Shown in pieces: positions 53,707 through 64,000 of a stretch of 64,000 bases of DNA. The translations under genes and the position numbers were made by a program. The stretch is from Terriglobales bacterium. Its GTDB lineage: Bacteria; Acidobacteriota; Terriglobia; Terriglobales; Acidobacteriaceae. The notes under the pieces were generated by a model that worked only from the letters and a program-made list of their open reading frames with translations, made no database searches and had not been told where the DNA came from. Position 1 is the stretch's first letter; each line of letters starts with the position of its first letter. Location: contig DATHMF010000086.1 in the NCBI GenBank assembly GCA_035487355.1, positions 1 through 64,000 of the forward strand, in the 5' to 3' direction.

Positions 53707-54716
53707 GAGCGTTGGATAGTGCTGGAAGCGGCCGCTTCCAGCCGCGCCATGCTTTCCGGTTCCCCCATAACGATAAGATGGTCGCCAGCCTGGATAACGA
53801 CATTGGCTGTCGGATTGAAAATCGTCTTCCCTTGTTCGTGTTTTATGGCCAAGACAATGATCCCATAATCTCGGTGAATCAGCGAATTTCCTACGGTCTT
53901 CTCGGCAAAAAAAGAGTCTTGGCCGATATGAATTTCTTCAATCACCATCTCCACCCTGCCCTCACGGGTGGTGGCGATATCCAGAAAATCCAGCACATTG
54001 GGCCGCAAAAAGCTTTGGGCAATGCGATGGCCGGCAAAAGAATAGGGAGAGACTACTGAATCAGCTCCGGCCTTGAGCAGGTGCTTTTCCGCTGCCTCTT
54101 CGCTGGCGCGGGCAATGATTCGCAGTTTGGGATTCAGGCTGCGCGCCGTGAGCACGATATAAATGTTGGTTGCATCTGTGGTTGTAGCGGCGACCAGCCC
54201 AATCGCGCGTTCGATGTGGGCCTCATGAAGAAGTTTCTCCTGGGTGGCATCGCCCTGGATAACCAGCCACTCCGGCTCCAGGTCCTGCAGGCGGGCTTCG
54301 TCTTTCTCCAACACAACGAATCGAACGGGCTTGCGCGCCAGCTCACGGGCAGCGCGGTGTCCCACCCGGCCAGCGCCGCAGATGATGTAATGGTTTTGGA
54401 GCCGCGCGATTTCGCGTCCCATCTTTCGCCTTCCCAGAACCTTGGTGAGTTCGAATTCTAGCAAATACTGCGTCAGCGAGCCGATAGCAACTGTCGCCAG
54501 GGCCACCCCGGCAATAATGAACCCAATATTGAAGACCTTGCCGGCGTGCGAGAGCGGATGCACTTCGCTATAACCAATTGTAGTCAGCGTGATGACGACC
54601 ATGTAAAAGCCGTCGAACCACGACCATCCTTCAATATAGTGGAAACCCGCTGTGCCCACCGCAACCAATGCCACCAGCGCGATAGCTAAAAACTTGAGAT
54701 GGCGAAGGGCACGCAT
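53703..54716 (-). CDS. Potassium channel with TrkA/RCK domains
   Basis: 337 aa. Two TM helices (about 9-27 and 58-85) flank a pore with TTIGYSE, then the RCK: TrkA-N Rossmann (HYIICGAGRVGHRAARELAR) and TrkA-C (about 245-330). Kch/MthK-like ligand-gated K+ channel, forming a tetramer. It overlaps nnrDE by four bases. Confidence 0.93.
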   Translation of the reverse strand: MRALRHLKFLAIALVALVAVGTAGFHYIEGWSWFDGFYMVVITLTTIGYSEVHPLSHAGKVFNIGFIIAGVALATVAIGSLTQYLLEFELTKVLGRRKMGREIARLQNHYIICGAGRVGHRAARELARKPVRFVVLEKDEARLQDLEPEWLVIQGDATQEKLLHEAHIERAIGLVAATTTDATNIYIVLTARSLNPKLRIIARASEEAAEKHLLKAGADSVVSPYSFAGHRIAQSFLRPNVLDFLDIATTREGRVEMVIEEIHIGQDSFFAEKTVGNSLIHRDYGIIVLAIKHEQGKTIFNPTANVVIQAGDHLIVMGEPESMARLEAAASSTIQRS

Positions 54717-54759
54717 GAATTACGGCTTCCTCGTGAAAGCGCGATTGTAAAACAAAAAA

Positions 54760-54785
54760 CCTTCGCATTCGTGAGAATGCGAAGG
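54760..54785 (-). terminator. Rho-independent terminator after the 54831 permease
   Basis: Perfect 11-bp stem CCTTCGCATTC / GAATGCGAAGG with loop GTGA; followed leftward by TTTTTTGTTTT. Confidence 0.8.
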
Positions 54786-54830
54786 GTATGTATCCTCGAA
54801 AGTACCTAGTCTCACTCGCAGATGTCTCGC

Positions 54831-56315
54831 TCAAGCTGCCTGAGAGCCAGTTGAGAGCTTACTGTGCTTCCTGCCGTATGCAAAATAGAAAATCAAACCG
54901 ATCACGAGCCAAATAATAAGGCGCAGCCAATTGGTCCAGCCCAGCCCGTAGATCATGGCGCCACAGACGAAGATGCCGAGTATGGAAACCAGCGGCAACA
55001 ACTTAACCTTGAACGCCCGCTTCAAATCGGGCCGGCGGACGCGCAGGATCCATACCCCCGCGCACACCAGGATAAAGGCGAATAGGGTCCCGATGCTGGT
55101 CATTTCACCGACGATATCTTCCGGAATGAACCCGGCGAACAGCGAGGTGAAAACGAAGAACAGCATGTTGGATTTCCAGGGCGTTTTGAACCTGGGGTGA
55201 GGTTCCGAAAAAACCTTCGGCACAAGACCATCGTTGCTCATCGAAAAGAACACCCGCGACTGCCCGTACAACATGACGAGAATAACCGACGAGAACCCGG
55301 CCAGGATTGCGACCGTCACGAACTTCGCCAGCCACGCATAACCGGTCATGTATTTGGTGATGGCAAAAGCCACCGAGGCTTCCTTGCCCGCCGTCCGGAA
55401 ATCATTCACCGTAGCTACACCGCTTAACACGTGCGAGAACAAGACGTACAAGACGGTGCAAATAACAAGCGAGCCGAGGATACCGATCGGCATGTCGCGC
55501 TTGGGGTCCTTGGCTTCCTGCGCCGCGGTCGACACCGCATCAAATCCGATGTATGCAAAGAACACCACACCGGCCGCCCCCAAGATCCCCATGATACCCC
55601 CGTAGGGGTGGGTGACGCCCTGGGCTGTGGTAAACGTGGTGGCGGCGGGGATGTACGGCGTGTGGTTCGCCGGGTTCATGAATCCCCAGCCAATCACGAT
55701 CACCATCACGACGATGGCGACTTTCGTGATAACGATGAGGGTGTTGACGAACGCCGACTCACGCGTGCCGCGGATGAGCAACGCGGTCAGCACCAGGAGA
55801 ATACCGATGGCGGGAATATTGATAATCCCGTGAACGCCGGCGTTGGCGCCCATGCCCACCTCAAACGGTGAATGGCTCCAAACATACGGAACGTGGAGGC
55901 CCATGAACTCGAGGATCCTATTAAAGTACTCGCTCCAGGCGATGGCCACGGTGGCCGCGCCGACCGCGTACTCGAGCACCAAGTCCCAGCCTATGATCCA
56001 CGCGACCAGCTCGCCCATGGTTGTGTAGGAATAGGTGTACGCGCTGCCGGCGATTGGGATCATCGAAGCAAACTCCGCGTAGCAGAGTCCGGCGAACGCG
56101 CAGCCGACGCCGGCAAGCATGAATGCCAGCGTCACCGATGGGCCCGCGCGGTCCGCAATCGCTGCGGCAGTCCGCACGAAGAGGCCAGCGCCGATGATGG
56201 CCCCGATCCCGAGCGCGACGAGTGACATGGGACCCAGCGTCCGCTTGAGAGGCGCTTCACCGCTCTCGGCTGTGAGGCTATCAATTGATTTGGTTCGAAA
56301 TAGTGAGCCAGCCAC
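54831..56315 (-). CDS. APC-family amino-acid permease (cationic amino-acid type)
   Basis: 494 aa, about 12-14 TM helices. Opening LVALGIGAIIGAGLFVRTAA, central FFAYIGFDAVSTAAQEAKDP, late VFFSMSNDGLVPKVFSEPHP match the CAT/YfnA group. Imports basic or branched amino acids. It is followed by a clean terminator. Confidence 0.93.
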   Translation of the reverse strand: MAGSLFRTKSIDSLTAESGEAPLKRTLGPMSLVALGIGAIIGAGLFVRTAAAIADRAGPSVTLAFMLAGVGCAFAGLCYAEFASMIPIAGSAYTYSYTTMGELVAWIIGWDLVLEYAVGAATVAIAWSEYFNRILEFMGLHVPYVWSHSPFEVGMGANAGVHGIINIPAIGILLVLTALLIRGTRESAFVNTLIVITKVAIVVMVIVIGWGFMNPANHTPYIPAATTFTTAQGVTHPYGGIMGILGAAGVVFFAYIGFDAVSTAAQEAKDPKRDMPIGILGSLVICTVLYVLFSHVLSGVATVNDFRTAGKEASVAFAITKYMTGYAWLAKFVTVAILAGFSSVILVMLYGQSRVFFSMSNDGLVPKVFSEPHPRFKTPWKSNMLFFVFTSLFAGFIPEDIVGEMTSIGTLFAFILVCAGVWILRVRRPDLKRAFKVKLLPLVSILGIFVCGAMIYGLGWTNWLRLIIWLVIGLIFYFAYGRKHSKLSTGSQAA

Positions 56316-56450
56316 TTATATATATCCTCCCTGAGTTCTTGATCGAGATTCGATTCTGTCCACGCCCGCCTCAACCAGAGCCCGCCGATTATACATGGCA
56401 AGGAACAGATTCATTGACAGATTGCCGAAAAAAGCTATTTCAGTTTGTGT

Positions 56451-57998
56451 TCAAGCCTGTCGCCGATCCGCACCCCGATGAGACCATAGGAAATACACCG
56501 GAATGCCCAGTAGAACGATGATCAGTCCCGGCCATGTATATTGGGGCTTGTAGCGTAACAATACTATATCTATGAAAAGCGCAAGGGCGATATAAACCGC
56601 GGGCAGCACCGGATATCCGAAGGCCCGATAGGGCCGCTCAGCATGGGGCTGGGTACGGCGCAGGACAAACAGCCCAACAATGGTCAGGATATAGAAGACC
56701 AGCACCGCAAAAATAATGTAGTCCAGCAACTGGCCATAGGTGCCAGAGAGGCACAGCAGGCAGGTCCAGATAGCCTGCACGATCAAGGCGTTGACCGGCG
56801 TCTTATATTTAGGATGAATTTTGGCTACCGGCTCGAAGAAGAGCTTGTCTTTGGCCATAGCGTAATAGACGCGGGCTCCTGCCAGGATTAATCCGTTACA
56901 GCATCCGAAAGTAGATATAAGAATGGCAATGGCCATCAGTGCGCCTCCAACGCTGGGAAACATCTGCGACATGACCGCAGTTCCCACACGCTCAGAGGTG
57001 GCATATTGAATGCCTCTCGCCACCACGGTAGCTCCATGCGGATCTCCATGCAGCGGCAGCACACTCAAGTAGATAAAGTTGACGGCTACATACAGCGAGA
57101 TCACCGTGCCGGTTCCCAAAGCGAGCGAGAGTGGCAGGTTGCGGCTGGGATTCTTCACCTCGCCAGCAGTAAAGGTGACGTTGTTCCATGCGTCGGCAGA
57201 AAACAGCGAGCCCACTTGGGCCACGCAGAGGACTGTGAGGGTTCCCACCAGCACCCCCGCCTGGATTTCGTGGGAGGCCCCCAAACCGGCGTTGTGCCAA
57301 AAGTTGCCAAAATTGGCTGCAATGGCCTGTGGGTTACGTCCGACAAAGATGCCTACAAGGACGAGCCCTAAAAGCGCCGCAACTTTGGAAATAGTAAAGA
57401 GGTTCTGGATCCACGCCCCGGTCTTGATGCCAAATATATTCACGATGGTCAGCAATATAATAACGATGATCCCCACCAGGTTCTGCGTGTTCAAGCCGAC
57501 ATTCATATCGCCCAGGACCATCGGGCCAACATGGAGTGCCGGCACATGTGCGTGATACCCAATCCAGTGGTCGGCAGAAACAGAGTCGAAAAAGAAACCA
57601 GCAAACTTGCCGAAGGCCACACCCACGGCAGCGATGGTTCCGGTCTGGATGACTAGAAAGAGTGTCCAGCCGTAGAGAAACCCCCACAGTGGTCCCAGGG
57701 CTTCGCGCAGGTAGACATATTGGCCGCCCGCTTTGGGCATCATGGCGGCCAGTTCTCCATATGCTAATGCCGCAGTAATGGTCATAAAACCGGTCAATAG
57801 CCACGCCCCAATCAGCAGGGCGGGAGAATCAACCTCGCGGGCAATTTCAGCAGAGACGATAAAGATTCCCGAACCGATCATGGAACCCATCACCAGCGTG
57901 GTGGCGCTGGTGAGCCCCAGACCTTTGACCAGTTCAGAAGAGGCAGCGTTGTCGGTGGTAGCTTTTGCGGGAGAGTTCACAGAGGCGTTTTGTACCAT
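56451..57998 (-). CDS. APC-family amino-acid transporter (LAT-like)
   Basis: 515 aa. GLTSATTLVMGSMIGSGIFI, YLREALGPLWGFLYGWTLFL and NNVTFTAGEVKNPSRNLPLS are the L-type/APC antiporter hallmarks. Twelve TM helices. Likely exchanges neutral amino acids. It is next to, but separately oriented by 135 bp from, the previous permease. Confidence 0.92.
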   Translation of the reverse strand: MVQNASVNSPAKATTDNAASSELVKGLGLTSATTLVMGSMIGSGIFIVSAEIAREVDSPALLIGAWLLTGFMTITAALAYGELAAMMPKAGGQYVYLREALGPLWGFLYGWTLFLVIQTGTIAAVGVAFGKFAGFFFDSVSADHWIGYHAHVPALHVGPMVLGDMNVGLNTQNLVGIIVIILLTIVNIFGIKTGAWIQNLFTISKVAALLGLVLVGIFVGRNPQAIAANFGNFWHNAGLGASHEIQAGVLVGTLTVLCVAQVGSLFSADAWNNVTFTAGEVKNPSRNLPLSLALGTGTVISLYVAVNFIYLSVLPLHGDPHGATVVARGIQYATSERVGTAVMSQMFPSVGGALMAIAILISTFGCCNGLILAGARVYYAMAKDKLFFEPVAKIHPKYKTPVNALIVQAIWTCLLCLSGTYGQLLDYIIFAVLVFYILTIVGLFVLRRTQPHAERPYRAFGYPVLPAVYIALALFIDIVLLRYKPQYTWPGLIIVLLGIPVYFLWSHRGADRRQA

Positions 57999-58109
57999 TT
58001 TTAAAGCTTCACAAATAAGTTGGTTATATTAGCACCCTTACTGCCCCATTATTCATAATAAGTATCAATGGCGAACATCCATAAACCTCAACCTTCATGA
58101 CCTTTGTGG

Positions 58110-58781
58110 TTAAACTAAAATCCGCAAAAATTCCTCAACTCTTTTTCGTGGGGAGTCCTGCAAGTCTCCAATAACCGCAACCGAATCCGCTCCTGCTTCG
58201 ATCACGGAGCGGCAGTTGGTGCGGGTAATACCGCCGATAGCGACAATTGGTTTAGATGCGGCTTTGCGGGCAGCGCGGATTAACTCCAAACCGACTACCG
58301 GTTCGGGATTTGCTTTAGTTTTAGTGGCAAATACTGGGCCTACAGCGATGTAATCGGCCGTGGTCTTATCTGCTTCTAAAATTTGTTTCAAATTATGGGT
58401 GGAAACACCGACGAAGCAGTTTTCTCCTAGCACACGCCGTACGCCCTCGACTGAGAGGTCTTCCTGCCCCACGTGAACTCCGTCACAGCCACTAGCCAGG
58501 CAGAGGTCGGCGCGGTCATTTATCATAAGCATTGCTTCTTTGCCGACCGCTCTCCGCAGCTCGCGGGCATGGCCAAGCAGCTCCCCTGCGGCCGCCTTCT
58601 TATTTCTATATTGGATAAGAGTTGCGCCGCCCGCCAGCAATTCCCGTGCATAATCAAGCGTCTTTTGCTGTGCGTGTTCTTCACCTTCAAACATGCCAGC
58701 ATCAACAATGGCGTAGAGGCGCGGTAGTTTCTTTTCTTTCTTCTGAGTACTGAGTACCTGGTACTGAGTACTGCTTTTCAT
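58110..58781 (-). CDS. thiE: Thiamine-phosphate synthase
   Basis: Joins HMP-PP and THZ-P to thiamine monophosphate. 223 aa: [73 protein letters not shown] and IVAIGGIT. The first 18 residues ([11 protein letters not shown]) come from a TACTCAGTACC repeat, so the N-terminus is non-native-looking; the true domain begins near [11 protein letters not shown]. Overlaps accC by four bases. Confidence 0.92.
   Translation of the reverse strand: MKSSTQYQVLSTQKKEKKLPRLYAIVDAGMFEGEEHAQQKTLDYARELLAGGATLIQYRNKKAAAGELLGHARELRRAVGKEAMLMINDRADLCLASGCDGVHVGQEDLSVEGVRRVLGENCFVGVSTHNLKQILEADKTTADYIAVGPVFATKTKANPEPVVGLELIRAARKAASKPIVAIGGITRTNCRSVIEAGADSVAVIGDLQDSPRKRVEEFLRILV
58735..58781 (-). repeat. TACTCAGTAC repeat inside the thiE start
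   Basis: AGTACTCAGTACCAGG and GTACTCAGTACTCAG are direct copies at the very start of thiE and supply its first codons. Similar ACTGAGGACT words appear in the intergenic regions at 44150 and 47340-47510. Confidence 0.5.
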
Positions 58782-60154
58782 GCGCTGCGCCTTTCCACTC
58801 TGGCTTCTTTGTTCCTGGCCAGAAAACGCTCTATATATTTGGTATCGAAGTTCCCTGCCCGGAACTCAGGATCATTCATAATCAGCCGATGGAGTGGAAT
58901 CGTAGTATGAATGCCTTGCACGATAAACATCTCCAGGGCGCGCGCCATGCGCGACATGGCCTCTTCACGGTCCTTGCCGTGGGCGACGAGCTTGGCAATC
59001 AATGAATCATAATAAGGAGGTATCACGCCCTCGGCATAGGCCGCCGTGTCAACCCGCACGCCGGTTCCACCTGGCGTGTGAAACGCAGTAATCTTTCCCG
59101 CAGAAGGAGTAAAGGTCTCAGGATGCTCCGCGTTAATGCGACATTCAATTGCATGTCCCCGGTGCTCGATATCGCCTTGCAAAACGTCATCCAGGCGCTC
59201 ACCGGCTGCAATGAGGATCTGGCTCTTCACCAGGTCAATACCGGTTACCATCTCCGTCACCGGATGCTCCACCTGAATGCGAGTGTTCATTTCAATGAAG
59301 TGCAGTTTGCCTTGTTCATCCATTAAAAATTCGACCGTACCGGCATTGATGTATCCAATTTTGGTCAGGGTCGCGCAAAGCGATTCCCCAACCCACTTGC
59401 GCATCTGCGGCGTGACTTGCATGGAGGGCGACTCTTCCAGCAGCTTCTGGTGTCGCCGCTGGATACTGCACTCACGCTCGCCCAGGCTGACCAGGTTGCC
59501 GTAGGCATCCGCCAGAATCTGGAACTCAATATGACGGGGGCGCTCGATGAACTTTTCCATGTACAGATCGCCGTTGCCAAAGGCAGCAGCAGCCTCTGAC
59601 TGCGCAGCGTGAAACAATTCCGGCAGCTCCCGCTCGTTGCGGATCACGCGCATGCCGCGGCCGCCGCCTCCCGCCGATGCCTTCACAATCACAGGAAAGC
59701 CAACGCTGCTGGACCATTCCAGCGCCTCATCCACAGAATTAATCACGCCCTCTGACCCAGGGAGAATGGGCACACCCGATTTCTTCATCGTCTGCCGGGC
59801 TTTCTCCTTCTCTCCCATCATGCGGGTAATGTCCGGAGGGGGCCCGATGAACTTGATATGGCTGGTCTCGCAGACTTCCGCAAAATTCGCGTTCTCGCTG
59901 AGCAAGCCGTAGCCGGGGTGGATGGCATCCACATTGGTGATTTCAGCAGCGCTGATAACCGCAGGAATATTCAGGTAGCTCTCCGAAGCCCGGGGCGGAC
60001 CGATGCAGATAGCCTCATCGGCAAAACGGACGTGCAATGAGTTCCGGTCTGCTTCACTGTAGATCGCCACAGTGCGTATGCCTAGTTCCTTGCAGGCACA
60101 GATAACACGTAAGGCGATTTCGCCGCGGTTTGCAATTAGGATTTTCTTAAACAT
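58778..60154 (-). CDS. accC: Acetyl-CoA carboxylase, biotin carboxylase subunit
   Basis: Carboxylates biotin on BCCP with ATP and bicarbonate. 458 aa: [39 protein letters not shown], the ATP-grasp loop [20 protein letters not shown], and [18 protein letters not shown]. Length and motifs fit AccC exactly. It is coupled to accB (31 bp upstream) and thiE. Confidence 0.97.
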   Translation of the reverse strand: MFKKILIANRGEIALRVICACKELGIRTVAIYSEADRNSLHVRFADEAICIGPPRASESYLNIPAVISAAEITNVDAIHPGYGLLSENANFAEVCETSHIKFIGPPPDITRMMGEKEKARQTMKKSGVPILPGSEGVINSVDEALEWSSSVGFPVIVKASAGGGGRGMRVIRNERELPELFHAAQSEAAAAFGNGDLYMEKFIERPRHIEFQILADAYGNLVSLGERECSIQRRHQKLLEESPSMQVTPQMRKWVGESLCATLTKIGYINAGTVEFLMDEQGKLHFIEMNTRIQVEHPVTEMVTGIDLVKSQILIAAGERLDDVLQGDIEHRGHAIECRINAEHPETFTPSAGKITAFHTPGGTGVRVDTAAYAEGVIPPYYDSLIAKLVAHGKDREEAMSRMARALEMFIVQGIHTTIPLHRLIMNDPEFRAGNFDTKYIERFLARNKEARVERRSA

Positions 60155-60184
60155 GAATGATTCAGCGTGGCTCCGCTCAAGGGT

Positions 60185-60679
60185 TTATTTTGGGCGTATA
60201 GCGAATAGATGCTGCCCGTATTCGACCGGCTGTCCGTTGGAAACCAGTTGCTTCACTATTTCACCGGTCACATCAGATTCGATTTCGTTCATTAGTTTCA
60301 TGGCTTCAACGATGCACAGCACGCTCCCGGCCTCAACCTCGTCTCCCACCTTTACGAAAGGCGGAGAACCCGGAGAGGGCGATTCATAGAATGTCCCGAC
60401 AATAGGGGACTTCACGATGTGCAAGCCGCTCTCTTCCCCGGCTTCCTTTGCGGCTGTTGGTACGGTTGTAATCGCAGGAACAGCAGGTCCGGCAGTCGGT
60501 ATAACAGCGCCAGAAACAGACGCCACCGGGACCGGCCCTACGCGGGTCTCGGGCGCTACTATGACCGTTTCGCTCCCTCGTTTGACACGGACTTTTACAT
60601 CTCCGCGTTCCAACTCGAACTCTGCGATATCTTTCTCGACCAGGAACTCTATAAGTTCTTTCAGCTCTTTATGATTCAT
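60185..60679 (-). CDS. accB: Acetyl-CoA carboxylase biotin carboxyl carrier protein
   Basis: 164 aa. An N-terminal helical segment ([20 protein letters not shown]), an Ala/Pro-rich linker, then the biotinyl domain ending with [20 protein letters not shown], where the Lys of AMKLM is biotinylated. Together with AccC it supplies malonyl-CoA; accA/accD are not in the window. Confidence 0.96.
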   Translation of the reverse strand: MNHKELKELIEFLVEKDIAEFELERGDVKVRVKRGSETVIVAPETRVGPVPVASVSGAVIPTAGPAVPAITTVPTAAKEAGEESGLHIVKSPIVGTFYESPSPGSPPFVKVGDEVEAGSVLCIVEAMKLMNEIESDVTGEIVKQLVSNGQPVEYGQHLFAIRPK

Positions 60680-60701
60680 GCCTGTTTTGGAGGTATTAGT
60701 A

Positions 60702-61793
60702 TTAGATTGTGATAAGTCTTTTCGTCGTTGGGGTAAGGACTTCGCATCCGCGTTCGGTCACAAGAACCATATCTTCGATCCGGACACCGCCCTCGCCAGG
60801 AATATAAATGCCGGGTTCCACGGTTATTACCATGCCCGGTTGTAGCTTTTGACGTTGTTTGCCGGCTATTCGTGGCGCCTCATGTATTTCCAGCCCCACA
60901 CCATGACCGGTGGAGTGCGTAAAAAATTGCCCAAACCCGGCCTTGTTCAGCACGCTTCGGGCCGCTTCATCTACAGCGGATACGGCGACTCCCGGCCGGA
61001 CCCTCTTGATTGCCGCCAGTTGCGCACGCGACACCGCTTCATACATGGTGCGCGCGCGCGCATCGGGCTTGCCCAGATGCACTGTGCGGGTCATATCCGA
61101 ACAATAACCCGTGAGTATAACACCGAAGTCGAGAACTACGAATCCTCGTTGAGGCAACCGCTCGCGTGAGGCTCGCCCGTGGGGCAGTGCCGAGCGGGCC
61201 CCTCCGGCGACGATGGTTTCAAAGGACATTCCCTCTGCACCTCTCCGCCGGGCTTCATACTCAATTTCTGCGGCAACTTGTGATTCTCTTATACCGGAAC
61301 GTATATGTTTGAGGGCTGTCGGGAATAACGCAGAGCCGAGCTTGATCGCTAGGCGAATCCTTGTAATCTCTTCCGCATCTTTTATCAAGCGGAGACCTTC
61401 GACCATCCCGGAGCAGTCTCTGAGTTCTACTTTCTTCCCTACTTGTTGCTTTACCTGATGAAGAGAAGAAACAGTACAGTGGGCAAAGTCCAGGCCGAGC
61501 GTCCTGACTTTGCTCTCTTTGATCCACTGTAGAGCCCGAAGGAATGGACTCCCTTCACTCACAATGGTCTGTATAGCCGCGACCTCCTCGCCCGCCTGTT
61601 GCGTATAGCGCCCATCTGTAAAAAATGCCGGGCCCTGGCGGGCAAACACTAATACTGCCGAACTGCCGGTGAATCCACAGAGATAACGTATGTCTGCAGC
61701 CTGAGTGAGCAACAGCGCGTCAAGTCTGCTTCGTATGCGCTTGCGTATGACTGCGGCTTGCCTTCGTTCGTAGTATTGCAGGTCTTTGCTCAT
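60702..61793 (-). CDS. M24 family Xaa-Pro aminopeptidase
   Basis: 363 aa. Creatinase N-terminal domain (1-125), then the pita-bread catalytic domain with metal ligands Asp ([20 protein letters not shown], two Asp), His ([15 protein letters not shown]) and Glu ([20 protein letters not shown], two Glu). All five ligands are present. Cuts N-terminal residues before Pro. In line with accB; probably housekeeping. Confidence 0.94.
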   Translation of the reverse strand: MSKDLQYYERRQAAVIRKRIRSRLDALLLTQAADIRYLCGFTGSSAVLVFARQGPAFFTDGRYTQQAGEEVAAIQTIVSEGSPFLRALQWIKESKVRTLGLDFAHCTVSSLHQVKQQVGKKVELRDCSGMVEGLRLIKDAEEITRIRLAIKLGSALFPTALKHIRSGIRESQVAAEIEYEARRRGAEGMSFETIVAGGARSALPHGRASRERLPQRGFVVLDFGVILTGYCSDMTRTVHLGKPDARARTMYEAVSRAQLAAIKRVRPGVAVSAVDEAARSVLNKAGFGQFFTHSTGHGVGLEIHEAPRIAGKQRQKLQPGMVITVEPGIYIPGEGGVRIEDMVLVTERGCEVLTPTTKRLITI

Positions 61794-61804
61794 GTAAAAA
61801 CAAA

Positions 61805-61830
61805 TAAGCCCCCGCGTTAGCGGAGGCTTA
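61805..61830 (-). terminator. Rho-independent terminator after the secretin gene
   Basis: Stem TAAGCCCCCGC / GCGGAGGCTTA (one G-U wobble on the minus-strand RNA), loop of four bases, then TTTGTTTTT leftward. Confidence 0.7.
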
Positions 61831-61851
61831 TTCAGCTCAAAGATGTCGCGG

Positions 61852-64000
61852 TTAAGTTTGAATAATCTTGGGAGTGATGAAGAAGATCAACTCCTGTGTT
61901 GAGGTCTTAACTACACGCCTCTTGAACAGGTTTCCCAGGATTGGAATATTGCCCAAGAGAGGTGTCTGGGCGATGTTGACTGAATTTTGGGTTTGAATCA
62001 CGCCACCGATGACCACTGTTCCTCCATCGGCAACCAACACCTGGGTGGTAGCCTGTTGCACCACAAGAGTTGGGTTTCCTAAAATTGCGTTGCCGAAGTC
62101 CGGGGTGGTGTTTTCCACGTCTATGTTGAGGAAGATGGTGTTTTCCACCGTGATCTGCGGAGTAACACTCAATCGCAGGAAAGCATCAACAAAGTTTACC
62201 GTGGCCGGGCCCAGCAACTGAGATGCGGTTACAATCGGCACTCTGACACCCTGCCGTACCGTTGCCAGAATGTTGTTCTGGGTAATAATACGCGGACGAG
62301 AAAGTATCTTGAGCAAGCCCCGCGACTCAGCCAGTGAAAGTTGATAATCCAGACGGAAATTTCGGGTGGCATTGATTATGTCAAGACCGCTGGTCGCGCC
62401 TGTGAGTCCTAAATTGGAGAAGAGCGGCACCGCATTTCCATTTGTGGCCGAAACCGTGGGATAGTTCACACCGCTGCTGCCGGCTGGTGCACCCACCGGC
62501 ACAGGGAAGCTTACTCCAGTATTCGACTTGCCAGCGTCTGGGTTACCGCCTCCGACGGTGTTACTGTTGATATTAACGCCTAGGCCGAACTGGTTACCTA
62601 TGTCACGCTCGAAGTTGCGGGTAGCTGAAACCACACGCGCTTCAATTTCCACTTCCTGGGTCTTGCGGTCCAGCTTGGCCAGCAACTCGTCAACCTTGGG
62701 AATCGTGTTCGGGATGTCGTCAATGATCAATGCATTCTCGCGGTCATCGGCGACCACATCTCCGCGCTGTGACAGGAAGCGCTTAATTGTAGGCACAACA
62801 TCTTTTGCGTGCGCATAGCTCAGGAAACGGGTCACTGTAATTTTGTCAACCGCAAGTGCCTGGGCTTCAATCTCGGCGCGGTGATTTTCAGCTTCCTTGC
62901 GCAGCGTATCCACAGTAGCGATTCGCAACACATTGCCGTCAAGCTGGTGATCAAGTCCATTGTTTCTTTCCACGATGACCAGCGCCTGGTCCCACGGAAC
63001 ATCGTCCAGCACAATGGTTAGGGTGCCATGAATGTTAGGATCCAGCACGATATTGAGACCGCTGATCTCATGGATCAGACGGAAAAAATCTTTCAAATCG
63101 ACGTCCTTCAAATTGACGGATATCGGTTCCCCGGTGAACCTGGGGCGCGCGGATGTAGAAGGTGTTGCCGCAGCCGTTTGGGGTTCAAGCGACATGTTCT
63201 GGTGCACCAATGGATTTAGCGATGCACTCGTCGGTGTCGTGGTTTCGAAAACGGCATCCGTTTTTTCAGGATTAAATTTGGCCGCGGCACTCGTAGCCCG
63301 CATTAGCGGATCTACTACTTTTGCCGTGACCGGATGATACTCCGGAGTAATTACGGCAAAATCACTTGCTTTCGTCGGAATGTTAGCAGCGGTTGTAGTT
63401 TCGGGCTTGACATCGGATGTCACGTTTGAGGTTACAGCCTGTACGGTTGCCGGTTGCACTGGAGTCGTAGCCGCAGCAACTGTTTCCGCAGGCTTAGAGT
63501 CGGCTTGGCTATCCGAGGTAGCCGCTGGTGCTGTAGTCGTAGTCGCAGCAGCCACATCGCTGGCAGCAGCAGGATGAAGTTTTACTTTCAGTTTGTTGGC
63601 AGAAGGCGCCAGCTCAAAATCCTGAGCTGAGGCAAGATCAATCACAATCCTGGTCACCGGTGGAGTGAGCTGATAGCGTGATATACGGATGGCCTTCACA
63701 TCACCAGAGTTGACTGAGATGGTCTTGTTATTGGCGAGTGGCACCGCATTGGCCAGATCAACCACAACGCGATCGGGCCCCGTGAGTTTGAGCGCATTGG
63801 GCGAGAGCGGGGCATTGGCGCTGATTTCGACCTCGATCCCATTCTTTCCCCGAACCACTCCTACATTGCGAACTTGGGCAATTCGTGTGGAATGCTTGGC
63901 TGGCGCTGGAACCGGGGCCGCCGAAGCAGTCTCTTGTGTCGAGGTGACCGGGTCAGAGATTGCGGCTGGCAGTGCGGCCTCCTCAGTTCCGGCAATACTG
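61852..64000 (-). CDS. pilQ: PilQ-type secretin with AMIN domain, 5' end cut by window edge
   Basis: Outer-membrane secretin of the type IV pilus. The coding frame runs without a stop to position 64000, so the true start is outside; the GTG at 63858 is not the start. An AMIN domain (KHSTRIAQVRNVGVVRGKNG, binding peptidoglycan) precedes a Thr/Ala/Pro-rich linker (about 150-220 of the visible part), secretin N-domains (ISVNLKDVDLKDFFRLIHEI), then the secretin channel (VSATRNFERDIGNQFGLGVN, VPIVTASQLLGPATVNFVD) and C-terminal IPILGNLFKRRVVKTSTQEL. It is the only pilus gene visible. Confidence 0.9.
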   Translation of the reverse strand, partial: SIAGTEEAALPAAISDPVTSTQETASAAPVPAPAKHSTRIAQVRNVGVVRGKNGIEVEISANAPLSPNALKLTGPDRVVVDLANAVPLANNKTISVNSGDVKAIRISRYQLTPPVTRIVIDLASAQDFELAPSANKLKVKLHPAAASDVAAATTTTAPAATSDSQADSKPAETVAAATTPVQPATVQAVTSNVTSDVKPETTTAANIPTKASDFAVITPEYHPVTAKVVDPLMRATSAAAKFNPEKTDAVFETTTPTSASLNPLVHQNMSLEPQTAAATPSTSARPRFTGEPISVNLKDVDLKDFFRLIHEISGLNIVLDPNIHGTLTIVLDDVPWDQALVIVERNNGLDHQLDGNVLRIATVDTLRKEAENHRAEIEAQALAVDKITVTRFLSYAHAKDVVPTIKRFLSQRGDVVADDRENALIIDDIPNTIPKVDELLAKLDRKTQEVEIEARVVSATRNFERDIGNQFGLGVNINSNTVGGGNPDAGKSNTGVSFPVPVGAPAGSSGVNYPTVSATNGNAVPLFSNLGLTGATSGLDIINATRNFRLDYQLSLAESRGLLKILSRPRIITQNNILATVRQGVRVPIVTASQLLGPATVNFVDAFLRLSVTPQITVENTIFLNIDVENTTPDFGNAILGNPTLVVQQATTQVLVADGGTVVIGGVIQTQNSVNIAQTPLLGNIPILGNLFKRRVVKTSTQELIFFITPKIIQT

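Overview
The window looks like a chromosomal segment of an Acidobacteriota (Terriglobia/Koribacter-like) bacterium. This rests on gene content (PilQ-type secretin, AccBC, split lysine genes, cation-symporter and APC permeases, sigma-54 regulators) and on many dispersed non-coding repeats of the kind I associate with that phylum (GAGCGAAGCGACGAGGAATCC, TTTAACCACAAAGG, CTCGGGGTCCTTCGACT, hairpin-rich CCCCGAAGGGG blocks). No rRNA or tRNA is visible, so the taxonomy is inference.

Layout. 1-8.3 kb: TetR regulator, cupin, a DHA2 MFS pump, then a TolC-HlyD-DHA2 tripartite efflux operon and a cytidylate-kinase-like protein. 8.4-17.7 kb: SanA-like protein, amino-acid permease, ECF sigma/anti-sigma/DUF4097 locus, then shikimate kinase and asd-lysC-dapB (aspartate pathway to diaminopimelate/lysine). 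17.7-23.1 kb: a lower-GC accessory island (spot-checked by eye) flanked by dispersed repeats. 23.1-25.9 kb: repeat-rich stretch with a molbindin, a frameshifted GIY-YIG gene and a pseudopilin. 25.9-36.1 kb: acyltransferase-like membrane protein, sugar kinase, hydrolase, slipin, GntR regulator, ABC-2 exporter, dapA-dapD and a dicarboxylate symporter. 36.4-42.3 kb: a BNR propeller protein and two tandem outer-membrane barrel/Ig-like/OmpA paralogues. 42.6-47.1 kb: NtrC-type regulator, sensor kinase, lipoprotein. 47.7-54.7 kb: an Lgt-methyltransferase fusion, MFS, FabI, a tiny basic protein, and an overlapping TsaE/NnrDE/K+ channel operon. 54.8-64 kb: two APC permeases, thiE-accC-accB-pepP and a secretin gene cut by the window edge.

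The most interesting part is 18.3-23.1 kb. Five leftward genes lie in overlapping order: an unrecognised 166-aa protein whose C-terminal part looks like a ubiquitin-like fold, an E2-like protein, a JAMM-motif isopeptidase and a ThiF/E1-like adenylyltransferase, then a previously unlisted 35-aa membrane ORF with a strong Shine-Dalgarno. A two-TM coiled-coil protein follows. Divergent from them is an XRE repressor overlapping an ImmA/IrrE HEXXH peptidase. The pattern is that of a bacterial ubiquitin-like conjugation (anti-phage-type) operon under a peptidase-cleaved repressor, by analogy with CapH/CapP control of CBASS and with Bil/Bub operons. No cGAS-like nucleotidyltransferase is present.
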